Assembly: GCA_027451885.1 (NCBI GenBank)
Contig: DAIDHX010000036.1
Span: forward strand, 1-44,390
Direction: 5' to 3'
DNA length: 44,390 nucleotides
Source of the DNA: Planctomycetales bacterium
Lineage (GTDB): Bacteria; Planctomycetota; Planctomycetia; Isosphaerales; Isosphaeraceae
Made by a program: the position numbers and the translations under genes. The notes below the pieces were generated by a model. The model was not told where the DNA came from and ran no database searches. It saw nothing but the letters and a program-made list of their open reading frames with translations. Position 1 is the stretch's first letter; every line of letters starts with the position of its first letter. Positions 16,779 through 25,494 of the stretch are shown piece after piece.

Positions 16779-18025
16779 GAGGCATCGTCTTCCGTAATGG
16801 GCGTGGGCGAAAGGACAGGCTCAAGCGAATGCTGGCGTGTTCTTTTGTCCTTGAGTCGATGGGTCCACCGTTCGAGTCGGGGTGCAAGCCTGTAGAGGGC
16901 TGGATTCAGAGTAATGGAAACCACCGACGCGGCGACGAGCACTGATCCTGCCGTGCGATCGAGCATCCCGAGGCGCAGTCCAAGCGAGCCCAGGATGAAC
17001 GAGAATTCTCCGATCTGAGCGAGAGCGAGAGCGACGGAAAAGGCGATCTGCGCGGGATGGCCGAGCAGGGCCAGGATGAGGCAAGCCACGAGTGGCTTGG
17101 CGAGCACAACGACACCTGTTGTGGCCGCGACGGCCATGGGCGTGTGGACCAGGCAGGCTGGATCGAAGAGCATGCCGATGGAGACAAAGAAGAGCACGGA
17201 GAAGGCGTCGCGCAAGGGCAAAGCCTCGGCCGCGGCGCGGCTGCCGTGCTCGGTCCGGCCCACGACCATCCCGGCCAGAAACGCGCCAAGCGGCATGGAG
17301 AGGCCAAACAATTTGGCCGCGCCCACCGCGACCCCAAGCGCCACCACGAGCACGGTGAGTGTGAAGAGCTCGCGCGAGCCGGTGCGATCGGCTCGCTCAA
17401 TCACCCAGGGGATGATCGATTTGCCGGCTGTCGCCGTGAGCAACAGCATGAGCCCGAGCTTGCCCACGGCCGCAAGCACAGCCATGGAAACCGCACCAAA
17501 GCTCTCACCGGTTGCGAGGTTCGGCAACAGCACAAGCGCGAGAACCGTGAGCAGATCCTCGACCACCAGCCAGCCCACGGCCAGCCGGCCCTCCAGGTTT
17601 GCGAGGGCCTGGTTGTCTTCAAGCAAACGCAAAAGCACCACCGTGCTCGCAACCGAGATCGCCAGGCCGAAAACAATGCCCCCGGGCAGTCCCCATCCTG
17701 AAGCCAGCCCAATGCCCGTCCCAAGCGCAGTGGCAACGACCACCTGGCCGATCGCTCCCAGAATCGCCGTGCGCTTCACCGCGATCAGGTATTCGAGATG
17801 AAAGTGCAGGCCGACGCCGAACATCAGCAGGATGACACCCACCTCGGCAAGCTGATCGGACAACCCCTGATTGGCGATGAAGCCTGGCGTATGCGGCCCA
17901 ACCAGAATTCCGCCGACCAGATATCCAACGATGGGAGACAGCCTGAACCGGTGTGCAATCACGCCGCAAACGAGCGCGGCGGCCAGCCCGCCCGTCAGCG
18001 TCAGAATGAGATCAACCTCGTGCAT
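16775..18025 (-). CDS. CPA2-family cation:proton antiporter without RCK domain
   Basis: A protein of 416 residues from ATG at 18023-18025 (MHEVDLILTLTGG), which aligns with YbaL/KefB-type N-termini; an ATG five codons upstream is possible and neither has a strong ribosome-binding site. About 12 membrane helices are predicted. Family text includes SPIVGYLVGGILVGPHTPGF, LAEVGVILLMFGVGLHF and GWLVVEDLLTVLALVLLP (the helix with the conserved acidic pair), then GAFLAGMVVGR. The chain ends in a basic tail where KefB, KefC and YbaL continue for 150-250 residues with an NAD-binding RCK (TrkA-N) domain, so ligand gating is missing. It should exchange K+ or Na+ for H+ in the inner membrane. It is preceded by the ligase gene (55-base gap). 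Confidence 0.85.
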   Translation of the reverse strand: MHEVDLILTLTGGLAAALVCGVIAHRFRLSPIVGYLVGGILVGPHTPGFIANQGLSDQLAEVGVILLMFGVGLHFHLEYLIAVKRTAILGAIGQVVVATALGTGIGLASGWGLPGGIVFGLAISVASTVVLLRLLEDNQALANLEGRLAVGWLVVEDLLTVLALVLLPNLATGESFGAVSMAVLAAVGKLGLMLLLTATAGKSIIPWVIERADRTGSRELFTLTVLVVALGVAVGAAKLFGLSMPLGAFLAGMVVGRTEHGSRAAAEALPLRDAFSVLFFVSIGMLFDPACLVHTPMAVAATTGVVVLAKPLVACLILALLGHPAQIAFSVALALAQIGEFSFILGSLGLRLGMLDRTAGSVLVAASVVSITLNPALYRLAPRLERWTHRLKDKRTRQHSLEPVLSPTPITEDDAS

Positions 18026-18079
18026 GCCGGCTCGAATCATCTTGAGAAACGTGTCCGTCGCGACATCCGTGCCGCTATT

Positions 18080-19735
18080 CTAATCCGAGGTCGCCGGCTT
18101 CTTCGATGCGCGATCGGGGGTGTGCGCCTCGATGGGAGGGAGTAACGCCTTCAGAGTTTCGAGCGAATCCGCGTCGTGTGCCTGTTTGTCGGTACGAATC
18201 CGCACGATTCTGGGAAATCGCACCGCCACGCCGGACCTGTGCCGGCTCGACCGGTTCAGCCCCTCGAAAGCGAGCTCAAAGACAAGCTCGGGTTTCACGG
18301 TGCGCACGGGTCCGAACTTCTCGACCATGTTGCGCCTGATGAAGGCGTCCACCTGGCGAATCTCCTGGTCGGTGAGCCCGGAATACGCCTGCGCGATTGT
18401 GACGAGGGCGCCATTGTGCCAGACGCCGAAGGTGTAATCCGTATAGAGACTGGCGCGTTTGCCGCTGCCTCTGCGAGCGGCGGTGAGCACGGCGTCGATG
18501 GTGAGCGGCGCGACCTTCCATTTCCACCACGCGCCTCGCTCGCGGCCGACGCCGTAGGCTTTGCCGCGATCCTTGAGCATGAGCCCCTCGGCCTGTTGCG
18601 CGCGGCTGCCGCGCCACGCCGCCTGGAGCTGCTCCCAGGTCTCGGCCTCGACGACCGGCGAGAGCCGGATTCGCTCCGCAACCGCGGGATGCCGCGCACC
18701 CAGCTCCTTGACAAGCCGTTCGAGCTTGCCCCGACGCAGGGCAAGCGGATCCAGGCGCATGTCCTGGCCCGACGCTTCGAGCAAATCGTATGCGAACAGA
18801 ACGACGGGAATCTCGCTCAGAATCGATTTCGGCACCGACTTTCGCCCAATCCTGCGCTGAAGCTGCGAAAACGGACCAACCTGGCCGTTCTTGATAGGCA
18901 AGATCTCGCCGTCGAGCACAAGTCCATCAGGAAGACACTCAGCCGCGCTGACAAGCTCGGGATAACGTTCCGTGACCAGCTCCTCGCCGCGGGTCCAGAG
19001 ATACGTCTGCCCCTGGCGGCGGATCAACTGGCAGCGGATACCGTCCCATTTCCACTCGGCTTGCCAGGCGTCGCGAGGTCCGAGCGCGGCAGGCGGCTGA
19101 TCGATCGCGTGGGCCAGAAAGAACGGATACGGCCGGCTGGAGCTGGTGTCTGTTTCGTCGCGTACGAGCAAGCTCTGAAAAAAGGCGGGTGTCGGCGTCC
19201 AGTCGCCCATGAGCCGATGTGCGACGGCCGCGGGTTCGATGTTGCCATGTGCCGCCAGCGCACGAATGACAAGCTGGCGCGAAACTCCCACCCGGAATCC
19301 GCCGCTCAGGAGCTTGTTCCAGAGAAAGCGCTGTTCGTGATCGAGCTGTCTCCAGGCGTCGACCACGGCCAGGCGTTTCTGATCATCGTCGAGCTTTGCA
19401 AGCGGTAGCAGCCGTTCCTCGATCCAGCGTGAGAGCGTCAAGTCGCTGGAACGTTCTGGCCGCGGCAACAGGAGTGCAATCGTTTCAGCAACGTCGCCCA
19501 CGGCATCGTACGACTCCTGGAAGAGCCAGTCGGAGATTCCAGATTCGGCCGCGGCCCACTCGCGCAGGCGGGGCGATGCCACAGCCTGGCGGGGTTTGCG
19601 TCCGATCAAAAGCGCGATCGCCCAGGCGGCGTCGGCTGGGTCGGCGGTGGCGAAGTATTCCACCAGCGCACGGACCTTGTCCGAAGTTTTTGTCGTGCCG
19701 TCGAGCTGGGCGTAAAGCGTGGTGAAGGTCTTCAC
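18080..19735 (-). CDS. ATP-dependent DNA ligase (ligase-associated damage-response type)
   Basis: A protein of 551 residues. The domains are those of archaeal/eukaryal DNA ligase I: a helical DNA-binding part (about 1-205), the nucleotidyltransferase core, and an OB fold (about 415-530). The adenylated lysine is Lys229 in motif I (KWDG); DGEILP is motif III, EGLMLKD motif IV, and WWKWKV motif V. It seals nicks in double-stranded DNA using ATP. Its ATG overlaps the stop of the exonuclease gene by 4 bases. In many bacteria this ligase subtype is clustered with an MBL exonuclease, an Lhr-type helicase and the phosphoesterase PdeM; only the exonuclease is here. It should work in DNA-damage repair rather than replication, which uses NAD-dependent LigA. 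Confidence 0.94.
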   Translation of the reverse strand: MKTFTTLYAQLDGTTKTSDKVRALVEYFATADPADAAWAIALLIGRKPRQAVASPRLREWAAAESGISDWLFQESYDAVGDVAETIALLLPRPERSSDLTLSRWIEERLLPLAKLDDDQKRLAVVDAWRQLDHEQRFLWNKLLSGGFRVGVSRQLVIRALAAHGNIEPAAVAHRLMGDWTPTPAFFQSLLVRDETDTSSSRPYPFFLAHAIDQPPAALGPRDAWQAEWKWDGIRCQLIRRQGQTYLWTRGEELVTERYPELVSAAECLPDGLVLDGEILPIKNGQVGPFSQLQRRIGRKSVPKSILSEIPVVLFAYDLLEASGQDMRLDPLALRRGKLERLVKELGARHPAVAERIRLSPVVEAETWEQLQAAWRGSRAQQAEGLMLKDRGKAYGVGRERGAWWKWKVAPLTIDAVLTAARRGSGKRASLYTDYTFGVWHNGALVTIAQAYSGLTDQEIRQVDAFIRRNMVEKFGPVRTVKPELVFELAFEGLNRSSRHRSGVAVRFPRIVRIRTDKQAHDADSLETLKALLPPIEAHTPDRASKKPATSD

Positions 19736-20856
19736 GTGACTTTGCCTGCGGGAGACGCGGAATCGCCGTGGAGCTGGTTATCTGGCTTTGGTTGAACATC
19801 GAGCGCGGGGATGAGCTCCTCGGCGTCGTCGTGCTCGCCCTGGTAACGAGTGGCCAGGGCGTGGGCGTCTCGGCCTTGTTCCTGGAGCCAGCGCACCACG
19901 GCGGCGGTATAGCCGTGCGTGAGCAGGACGGTTTCCGCGGCTGTGGCGTCGATTGCTGAGAGTAGCCCTGGCCAATCGACGTGGTCGGAAAGCACGAAGC
20001 CGCGATCGATCGCCCGCCGCCGGCGCGTGCCTCGAATCCGCATCCAGCCTGATGCCTGCGCCGTCGAATGCGCACCCAGCCGCCTGGTCCAGGGTGTGCC
20101 GTGGGCTGACGGAGGCGCAAGGATGAGCGCCCGCGACCAGTCTGTCCCCTTTTCTGCCTCCGCCACTCGCCTGGTGTGCGGCAACACGAATCCGCCTTCA
20201 CGATAGGCGTCGTTCAAGGGCTCGATCGCGCCATGGATGTAAATCGGCCCGGGTAGATTCGCCCCCTCGGCAGACCCCGATGTCGCCGCCAAGCCCGCCA
20301 GCAATCGCTGGGCTTTCCCTAGCGAATAGCCGAGCAACAGGCTCGCCCTGCCCGCTTGCTGGTTCGACTGCCACCACGCCAGAATCTCCTGGAAGACCTG
20401 GATCGGTTCCGGCCAGCGGTAAATCGGCAACCCGAATGTACATTCACTGATAAACACATGGCAGCGTACCGGCTCAAATGGGGTGCAGGTCGGATCAGGC
20501 TCGATCTTGTAATCGCCCGAGACCACCCAGACTTGCCCTGAGCGTTCAAGCCGAACCTGGGCTGAGCCGCGGATGTGGCCGGCAGGATGGAGCGAGATCT
20601 TCACGCCGCCGATGTCGATCGTTTGGCCGTACTCCAGATGCCCGACCTCGGCGCCGGGCTGGAGCCTTCGTCTTGCGATCGGCAGGCATTCGCGCGAGGC
20701 GAGATAACGGCGGCAGCCCCAGGCGAGATGGTCGGCGTGGGCATGCGTGATCACCGCTTGATCGACCGCGCGCCAGGGATCGACGAAGAAATCACCCTGC
20801 GCGCAGTAGAGCCCGTGATCGGTCCGTGTCAGGAGGGGCTCAGACGCGGCGGTCAT
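19732..20856 (-). CDS. Ligase-associated MBL-fold exonuclease
   Basis: A protein of 374 residues in the metallo-beta-lactamase/beta-CASP-like superfamily, matching the ligase-associated DNA-damage-response exonuclease group (TIGR04122 type). The metal motif is His38-x-His40-x-Asp42-His43 (HAHADH). Further ligands are in HPAGHIRGSAQ and GDYKIEPDP, and late motifs are LSDHVDW and LLTHG. It should trim DNA ends as partner of the ligase downstream. Both ends are coupled: its ATG overlaps the eutC stop by 4 bases (20853-20856), and its stop overlaps the ligase ATG by 4 bases (19732-19735). The 35-residue acidic and polar C-terminal tail looks disordered. Confidence 0.92.
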   Translation of the reverse strand: MTAASEPLLTRTDHGLYCAQGDFFVDPWRAVDQAVITHAHADHLAWGCRRYLASRECLPIARRRLQPGAEVGHLEYGQTIDIGGVKISLHPAGHIRGSAQVRLERSGQVWVVSGDYKIEPDPTCTPFEPVRCHVFISECTFGLPIYRWPEPIQVFQEILAWWQSNQQAGRASLLLGYSLGKAQRLLAGLAATSGSAEGANLPGPIYIHGAIEPLNDAYREGGFVLPHTRRVAEAEKGTDWSRALILAPPSAHGTPWTRRLGAHSTAQASGWMRIRGTRRRRAIDRGFVLSDHVDWPGLLSAIDATAAETVLLTHGYTAAVVRWLQEQGRDAHALATRYQGEHDDAEELIPALDVQPKPDNQLHGDSASPAGKVT

Positions 20857-21701
20857 GGCATCGATTCTCGAGTCCTGTCGGCTGGTTCGGATCCGATCGC
20901 GGGGATGGGCTCAAACGGCGGTTCCTTGACGTGAACGCCGCTGGTAACGAGAGTGCGCATCCTCTCGGCGAGCCGCGCGATCCGGCAGGCCGCCTCAGCG
21001 TGAGCAACACCCCGGGCGTGGATGTTCGAGATCAAGTTGCGCCTGGAGTCATCGTGTCCTGCGCGGGGATGGTATGCCATGTAGGCGGAAAGCCCTGTCG
21101 AGGTGGCAAGCCCAGGGCGCTCGCCGATCAAAAGCACAACGACCACGGGATCGAGAATCGCACCCAGATCATTCAGAACGCCAACCCGGGCGCGTGCGAT
21201 CCAGAGCGTGCGGCCCAGCGTCCAGCCACGCGCCTTTGCCTGCTCCACGATCAGCGGCAAAAGGGGCGGCGCCTGCATTCGCGCGGCGGCCGAGGAGAGC
21301 CCGTCAGAGATCGCGATCTGGAGATCAACGCCCGCGGGTGCGCTTTGCTCGAGCTCGATCCGTGAGCGCTCGTCAAGCCGGCGCCCCAGTTCAGGATTGA
21401 GCAGATACTCCGCCCGTGTTTTGGCCTCGGTTTCGAGCCCAAGAAGATTCCAGCGTGAAACGAAGTCAGCGCCAAAATCCCGTGCGGGGTCAAGCTCCTC
21501 AAGCACCGCGTCACGCGCCGCGGCGTGATCGCGCCTCAGCTCAAGCCAAAGCGCGGTGGGATACGTGGGCCCAGGGCGCGCTCGAAAAATGCGCGCGGGC
21601 GTGGTCGACCTGATCGATTCCGAATCCAGCCAGCCCGTGATCGGCCCGGGCGCTGGGGTCTGCTCGGGGCTCTCCGCCGTGAACTCATCCCCTGAGCCCA
21701 T
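20853..21701 (-). CDS. eutC: Ethanolamine ammonia-lyase light chain
   Basis: A protein of 282 residues from ATG at 21699-21701 with AGGAGG 8 bases upstream. EutC with EutB forms the adenosylcobalamin-dependent enzyme converting ethanolamine to acetaldehyde and ammonia. The family regions are clear: ARIFRARPGPTYPT near the N-terminus, then DLQIAISDGLSSAA, LWIARARVGVLNDLG, VVVVLLIGERPGL and SAYMAYHPRAGHDDSRRNLISN, the last two contributing to the cobalamin site. The first 30 residues are polar and probably flexible. It begins 16 bases after the permease stop and its own stop overlaps the exonuclease start. Confidence 0.95.
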   Translation of the reverse strand: MGSGDEFTAESPEQTPAPGPITGWLDSESIRSTTPARIFRARPGPTYPTALWLELRRDHAAARDAVLEELDPARDFGADFVSRWNLLGLETEAKTRAEYLLNPELGRRLDERSRIELEQSAPAGVDLQIAISDGLSSAAARMQAPPLLPLIVEQAKARGWTLGRTLWIARARVGVLNDLGAILDPVVVVLLIGERPGLATSTGLSAYMAYHPRAGHDDSRRNLISNIHARGVAHAEAACRIARLAERMRTLVTSGVHVKEPPFEPIPAIGSEPADRTRESMP

Positions 21702-21717
21702 GCCGCCGACCTCCTCT

Positions 21718-23223
21718 TCAAGCGTCCACCACCGCGGGTTCCACCGCGGGAGGACCGACAAAATGCTTGCGAACCCCGGCGTACCAGGCCGCACCAAGCG
21801 CGATTGCAAAGCCCCCAACGACCACGATCGCGTGCTCGTTGGGCGGCTGAATTCCCAGCACAATCAGGAAGAGGCAGCCAAACACTCCAATCCCAGCCAG
21901 AATCCGATAAGACATCGGGGGTTGCCAGAGCCCCTCGGTGGTCCAATGTTCGCCACGCGTCCAGGCGCCGAGCGTTGAAGGCAAAATGTAAGAGAGGTAG
22001 AGAAAGATTGTGCATACGACGGTGATCGTCGAATACACGGGGGTGTAAAGCGTGAAAAGGACGGACGCAATGGCGATGATCCAGATCGCCAGTACCGGCG
22101 TCTTTCGCTTCGGGCAAACCCAGGCAATCGCCCGGGAACGCGGCAACCCTCCATCGCGCGCGAAGGCGTAGGCCAGGCGCGAGGCGGATGTCATCGTGGC
22201 CAGACCGCAAAGATACTGGGCGATCGCGATTCCAAGCAGGAGCATCATGGCGATTCGCGGTGGCAGAACGTCGCGGATAATCGCCAGGAACGCGCCTTCT
22301 CCGTGTGCGGCCGCGGCCGCGGGATTGGGCGCCGCGAGCACAAGCGCCACCAGCAAGAGCCAGCCGACCAATCCGGAGACAACCACCGAACGCACAATCG
22401 CTCGCGGGACGTTGTGCGAGGCTTCATGCGTTTCTTCCGCGGCCTGCGCCGAGGCATCAAAGCCGGTGATCGTGTAGGCCGGCAGCAAAAAGCCGAGCAC
22501 AAAGAGCAGCGAAACGCTCTCGGTCTGGGGCCAGACACCGCCGCCCGCCGCGCCACTGTGATTGGCAAAGGCCACCAGGCGCCCTGCCTCCAGCGCGGGG
22601 GCGTAGATCAGCAGACACGCCGCGAGCGCTCCCGCGACAGCCATGATCCAGTAGCCGCTGAAATCGGTCAGCCGGGATGTCAGCTCGATGCCCCAGTGAT
22701 TGACAAGCGCCTGCGAGGCGGTGATCACGGCGACGCCGAACGCCTGGTACACAGGGTCGAGCAGCCAGCCCGCGGTACTGGCGGTCTCCGACTCAACTCC
22801 GCAGGTTCGCAGCGCGAATCGATACATTCCAACATTGATCGCTGCCAGTACCGTCGTTTGGCCAGCCAGATTGAACCAGGCCACGAAGAATCCCCAACCA
22901 GGGCCGCCGAGCCGCCCTGCCCACTGGTATAAACCGCCGGCCGCGGGAAACGCCGCGGCGAGCCTTCCCATGGTGAGTGCAACGATCACCGCGAATCCGC
23001 AAACGATCGGCCAGCCGATTCCAATGGCTGCGCCGCCGGTCGCGCAATAGCCAAGGTGAAACGACGTCACGCCGCCTGCGAGCACACAGATGATCGAAAG
23101 CGAAAGCGCGAAATTGGAAAATCCAGAAAGCCGCCGGGCAAGCTCCTGGCGATAACCAAGCGCGCGGAGCGCCCGCTCATCATGGTCGAGAGTCGATTTC
23201 GAACGATCGCTCATGGGCGGCAT
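21718..23223 (-). CDS. APC-superfamily amino acid/amine permease, probable ethanolamine uptake
   Basis: A protein of 501 residues with about 12 predicted membrane spans. The N-terminal region (RRLSGFSNFALSLSII, then TSFHLGYCATGG) and AAFPAAGGLYQWAGRLGGP follow the amino acid/choline transporter branch of the APC superfamily (secondary transport). It lies between eutB (stop 9 bases upstream) and eutC (start 16 bases downstream), so ethanolamine is the likely substrate, as for Eat-type permeases elsewhere; choline, GABA or an amino acid cannot be excluded. Two ATGs (23223 and 23214) are possible; neither has a clear ribosome-binding site, which suggests coupling to eutB translation. Confidence 0.85.
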   Translation of the reverse strand: MPPMSDRSKSTLDHDERALRALGYRQELARRLSGFSNFALSLSIICVLAGGVTSFHLGYCATGGAAIGIGWPIVCGFAVIVALTMGRLAAAFPAAGGLYQWAGRLGGPGWGFFVAWFNLAGQTTVLAAINVGMYRFALRTCGVESETASTAGWLLDPVYQAFGVAVITASQALVNHWGIELTSRLTDFSGYWIMAVAGALAACLLIYAPALEAGRLVAFANHSGAAGGGVWPQTESVSLLFVLGFLLPAYTITGFDASAQAAEETHEASHNVPRAIVRSVVVSGLVGWLLLVALVLAAPNPAAAAAHGEGAFLAIIRDVLPPRIAMMLLLGIAIAQYLCGLATMTSASRLAYAFARDGGLPRSRAIAWVCPKRKTPVLAIWIIAIASVLFTLYTPVYSTITVVCTIFLYLSYILPSTLGAWTRGEHWTTEGLWQPPMSYRILAGIGVFGCLFLIVLGIQPPNEHAIVVVGGFAIALGAAWYAGVRKHFVGPPAVEPAVVDA

Positions 23224-23232
23224 GGGGTTGAT

Positions 23233-24654
23233 TCAGGCGGTGACCCGGTTCGCTTCGAGCATACCCTTGATGCGGTCGAGAGTGCGAATCCGCGCGCGTT
23301 CTCCGTCGTCCTGAGACGAACTTCGCGGCCGCAAGCCCTGCTCTTGCAGCCAGCGTTCGAATTCCGGCGCTGGACGCAGCCCAAGCAACTGGCGAATGGC
23401 CACCGCGTCTTGAAAGCTCGTCGATTGATAATTGAGCATGACGTCGTCGCCACTGGGCACGCCCATCACATAATTGCATCCCGCCGCGGCCAGCAGAATC
23501 AAAAGATTCTCGGCTGAATTCTGGTCAGCCTGGGCATGATTCGTGTAGCAAACGTCGACCCCCATCGGCAGCCCGAGGAGCTTGCCCATGAAATGATCCT
23601 CGAGCCCCGCGCGGATGATCTGCCGCTCGTCGTACAGATACTCCGGGCCGATGAACCCCACCACGCTGTTGACCAGAAATGGGTCGAAGGCCCGGGCAAA
23701 GCCGTACGCTCTGGCCTCGATCGTGAGCTGATCGATGCCATGATGAGCCCCGGCGGAAAGCGCGCTCCCTTGCCCCGTTTCGAAATACATCGTGTGGCGT
23801 CCAGCCCAGGCGATGTTGCGGTTTGTGCGCGCCTCGAGAACGCGAGCTCGCCCCTCGTCGAGCAGAGCGCGGCTCACCCCAAAAGCATGATTCGCGCTCT
23901 CGGTGCCGGCGATGGATTGAAAGAGCAGATCGATCGGAGCCCCTTGCTCGAGCGCGGCAAGCTGCGTCGTCGCATGAGCCAGGCAACAGTGCTGGGTGGG
24001 AATTTGCAGCAGGGAAATCAGTCGATCGAGGGTACGCAGGATCTCCGCGACCGACTCGACCGATTCCGCCGCCGGATTGACGCCGATCACCGCGTCTCCG
24101 CAGCCATGGAGCAAGCCGTCAACAGAAGCAAGCACAATACCGGCGAGATCGTCGCGCGGATGATTTGGCTGAAGGCGAATCCCAAAGACCCCCGGCTGGC
24201 CCATGGTATTCCGGCAACGGGTTACCACGCGGATCTTGCTCGCTGCTCGCACGAGATCCATGGTTCCCATGATCTTGGCGATCGCGGCCGCGATCTCAGA
24301 TGTGATCCCAGGCGCGATCGCCCCGAGCATCTCTGGAGTCGTGTCGTCCGAGAGAATCCACTCCCGAAACTCGCCCACCGTCATCCCCGCGAGCGGAGCG
24401 AAACAGCCGTGATCTTGCCCCTCGAGAATCGTCCGGCTCACCTCGTCCTGATCGGGATCTAGCAGCGGCTGCGAGACGATCTCCTTCAAGCTGAGATCCG
24501 CCAGGACCTGCTTGGCTGCAACGCGTTCGCGCTCGCTTGACGCCGCCAGCCCGGCTAGCTCGTCGCCCGATTTGGGCTCATTCGCCTTCGCAAAAACGGT
24601 GCGCAGATCGGGAAAGCGAAAGCGCTCGCCACGGATGATGCTCGATCGAATCAC
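23233..24654 (-). CDS. eutB: Ethanolamine ammonia-lyase heavy chain
   Basis: A protein of 473 residues (E. coli EutB has 453). The start is GTG at 24652-24654 with AAAGGAG 8 bases upstream; it gives the normal EutB N-terminus (FRFPDLRTVFAKANEPKSGD), whereas a longer frame adds 41 unrelated residues. EutB is the TIM-barrel catalytic subunit that holds the substrate and part of adenosylcobalamin. Family text includes CRNTMGQPGVFGIRLQPNHP, GIDQLTIEARAYGFAR, NSVVGFIGPEYLYD, CYTNHAQADQNSAENL and YVMGVPSGDDVMLNYQ. No reactivase (EutA), aldehyde dehydrogenase or shell genes are near, so this looks like a free cytoplasmic enzyme. It heads the minus-strand run of genes to 15571. Confidence 0.96.
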   Translation of the reverse strand: MIRSSIIRGERFRFPDLRTVFAKANEPKSGDELAGLAASSERERVAAKQVLADLSLKEIVSQPLLDPDQDEVSRTILEGQDHGCFAPLAGMTVGEFREWILSDDTTPEMLGAIAPGITSEIAAAIAKIMGTMDLVRAASKIRVVTRCRNTMGQPGVFGIRLQPNHPRDDLAGIVLASVDGLLHGCGDAVIGVNPAAESVESVAEILRTLDRLISLLQIPTQHCCLAHATTQLAALEQGAPIDLLFQSIAGTESANHAFGVSRALLDEGRARVLEARTNRNIAWAGRHTMYFETGQGSALSAGAHHGIDQLTIEARAYGFARAFDPFLVNSVVGFIGPEYLYDERQIIRAGLEDHFMGKLLGLPMGVDVCYTNHAQADQNSAENLLILLAAAGCNYVMGVPSGDDVMLNYQSTSFQDAVAIRQLLGLRPAPEFERWLQEQGLRPRSSSQDDGERARIRTLDRIKGMLEANRVTA

Positions 24655-24807
24655 AATCCCCGCTCCTTTCGATGCAAACAGGAATTGGTTCTCTACATGC
24701 GCTCGGACTGGCGGGGCGAACCTGGCTAAATTCGGCCAGGCGCTCGTATCCAAAGCGACCAACCCCATGGCGCACAAGTCGATACGGCACGCCGCGGTCC
24801 CGAATCT

Positions 24808-24836
24808 GTTCTATGTTCTGATCGGAAGCCGGTCAA
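24808..24836 (-). promoter_or_regulatory. Candidate sigma-70-type promoter for eutB
   Basis: On the minus strand TTGACC (24831-24836) and TAGAAC (24808-24813) are spaced by 17 bases, matching consensus at 5 and 4 positions. The leader to the GTG start would be about 147 bases. Confidence 0.4.
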
Positions 24837-24873
24837 CCAATCCGAGCATTGGCTCTGGATTAGGTCACGAAAC

Positions 24874-25494
24874 ATGGCAAAAACAACGAAATCCATTCTT
24901 CTAACCATGGCGTTAGTGCTGTGCTGGGGCGGATTTGCAGGAGTCGGCCTGCTCGCGCTTCAGGCCTATAGTGCGCGCCCTGGAGATGCGGGAGCGCCGC
25001 CGGGAATCTGGCCGCAAGCGAGCGCGATTCCGATCTCGCAACGCCCGTGGTCCTTGCTCGTCTTTCTCGACCTCGGTTGCCCGTGCACGAGCGCCTCGCT
25101 TGGAGAACTGGAAAGGCTGCTCGCACACAGCGGCGATCGCTTGAGCCTGATTCTGGTCCTGGACGACTCGGCTGGAGATCGAGCCGGGGACGCGAATTCC
25201 TCTGAGCTATTGCGGCTAAGTCAACTTCCTGGAGTTGTGACAGTGCATGATCAGGATGGATCTGAAATCCGCCGGTTTGGGATGAAGACTTCCGGGCACT
25301 CCCTGCTTTATCACACCGCGGGCACTCTCGTTTATTCCGGTGGTCTGACCGCATCTCGTGGGCATCAGGGCGGAAATTATGGATGCGATGCGGTGCTCGC
25401 CTGGGTTGAGGGGCGAGATCCGGGGATCTCCGGCTGCCCTGTCTTTGGGTGTCAACTGGGCGGAGCAAGTCGTCCCGCGGAGCGCAGTCCATGA
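24874..25494 (+). CDS. Membrane-anchored thioredoxin-fold protein with CPC motif (RedB-like)
   Basis: A protein of 206 residues. A hydrophobic N-terminal segment (about 8-30) is a signal anchor or uncleaved signal. The following domain has the thioredoxin-fold start (LLVFLDLGCPCTSASLGELERLL) but with Cys69-Pro-Cys71 instead of CxxC. More cysteines lie at 171, 188 and 193, the last two in a CPVFGC cluster. Mid-domain strands (LSLILVLDD, VVTVHD) and HSLLYHTAGTLVYSGG fit a TlpA/AhpC-type fold. It resembles proteins annotated RedB in planctomycetes. It probably faces the periplasm and senses or carries redox state. Its stop overlaps the start of the hybrid kinase by 4 bases (25491-25494), pointing to a sensor partner role. 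Precise activity is unknown. Confidence 0.75.
   Translation: MAKTTKSILLTMALVLCWGGFAGVGLLALQAYSARPGDAGAPPGIWPQASAIPISQRPWSLLVFLDLGCPCTSASLGELERLLAHSGDRLSLILVLDDSAGDRAGDANSSELLRLSQLPGVVTVHDQDGSEIRRFGMKTSGHSLLYHTAGTLVYSGGLTASRGHQGGNYGCDAVLAWVEGRDPGISGCPVFGCQLGGASRPAERSP

Noticed and set aside
18176-19408. Long open frame of 410 codons on the plus strand
   Set aside because: Antisense to the DNA ligase with its clear motifs; it is a mirror effect of high third-position GC.
23233-24654. Ethanolamine-utilisation microcompartment locus
   Set aside because: No shell protein, EutA, EutE or EutD gene is found in the window, so only the lyase and a permease are supported.
24655-24777. N-terminal extension of eutB to 24777
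   Set aside because: The extra 41 residues match no EutB, while the GTG at 24654 has AAAGGAG at ideal spacing.
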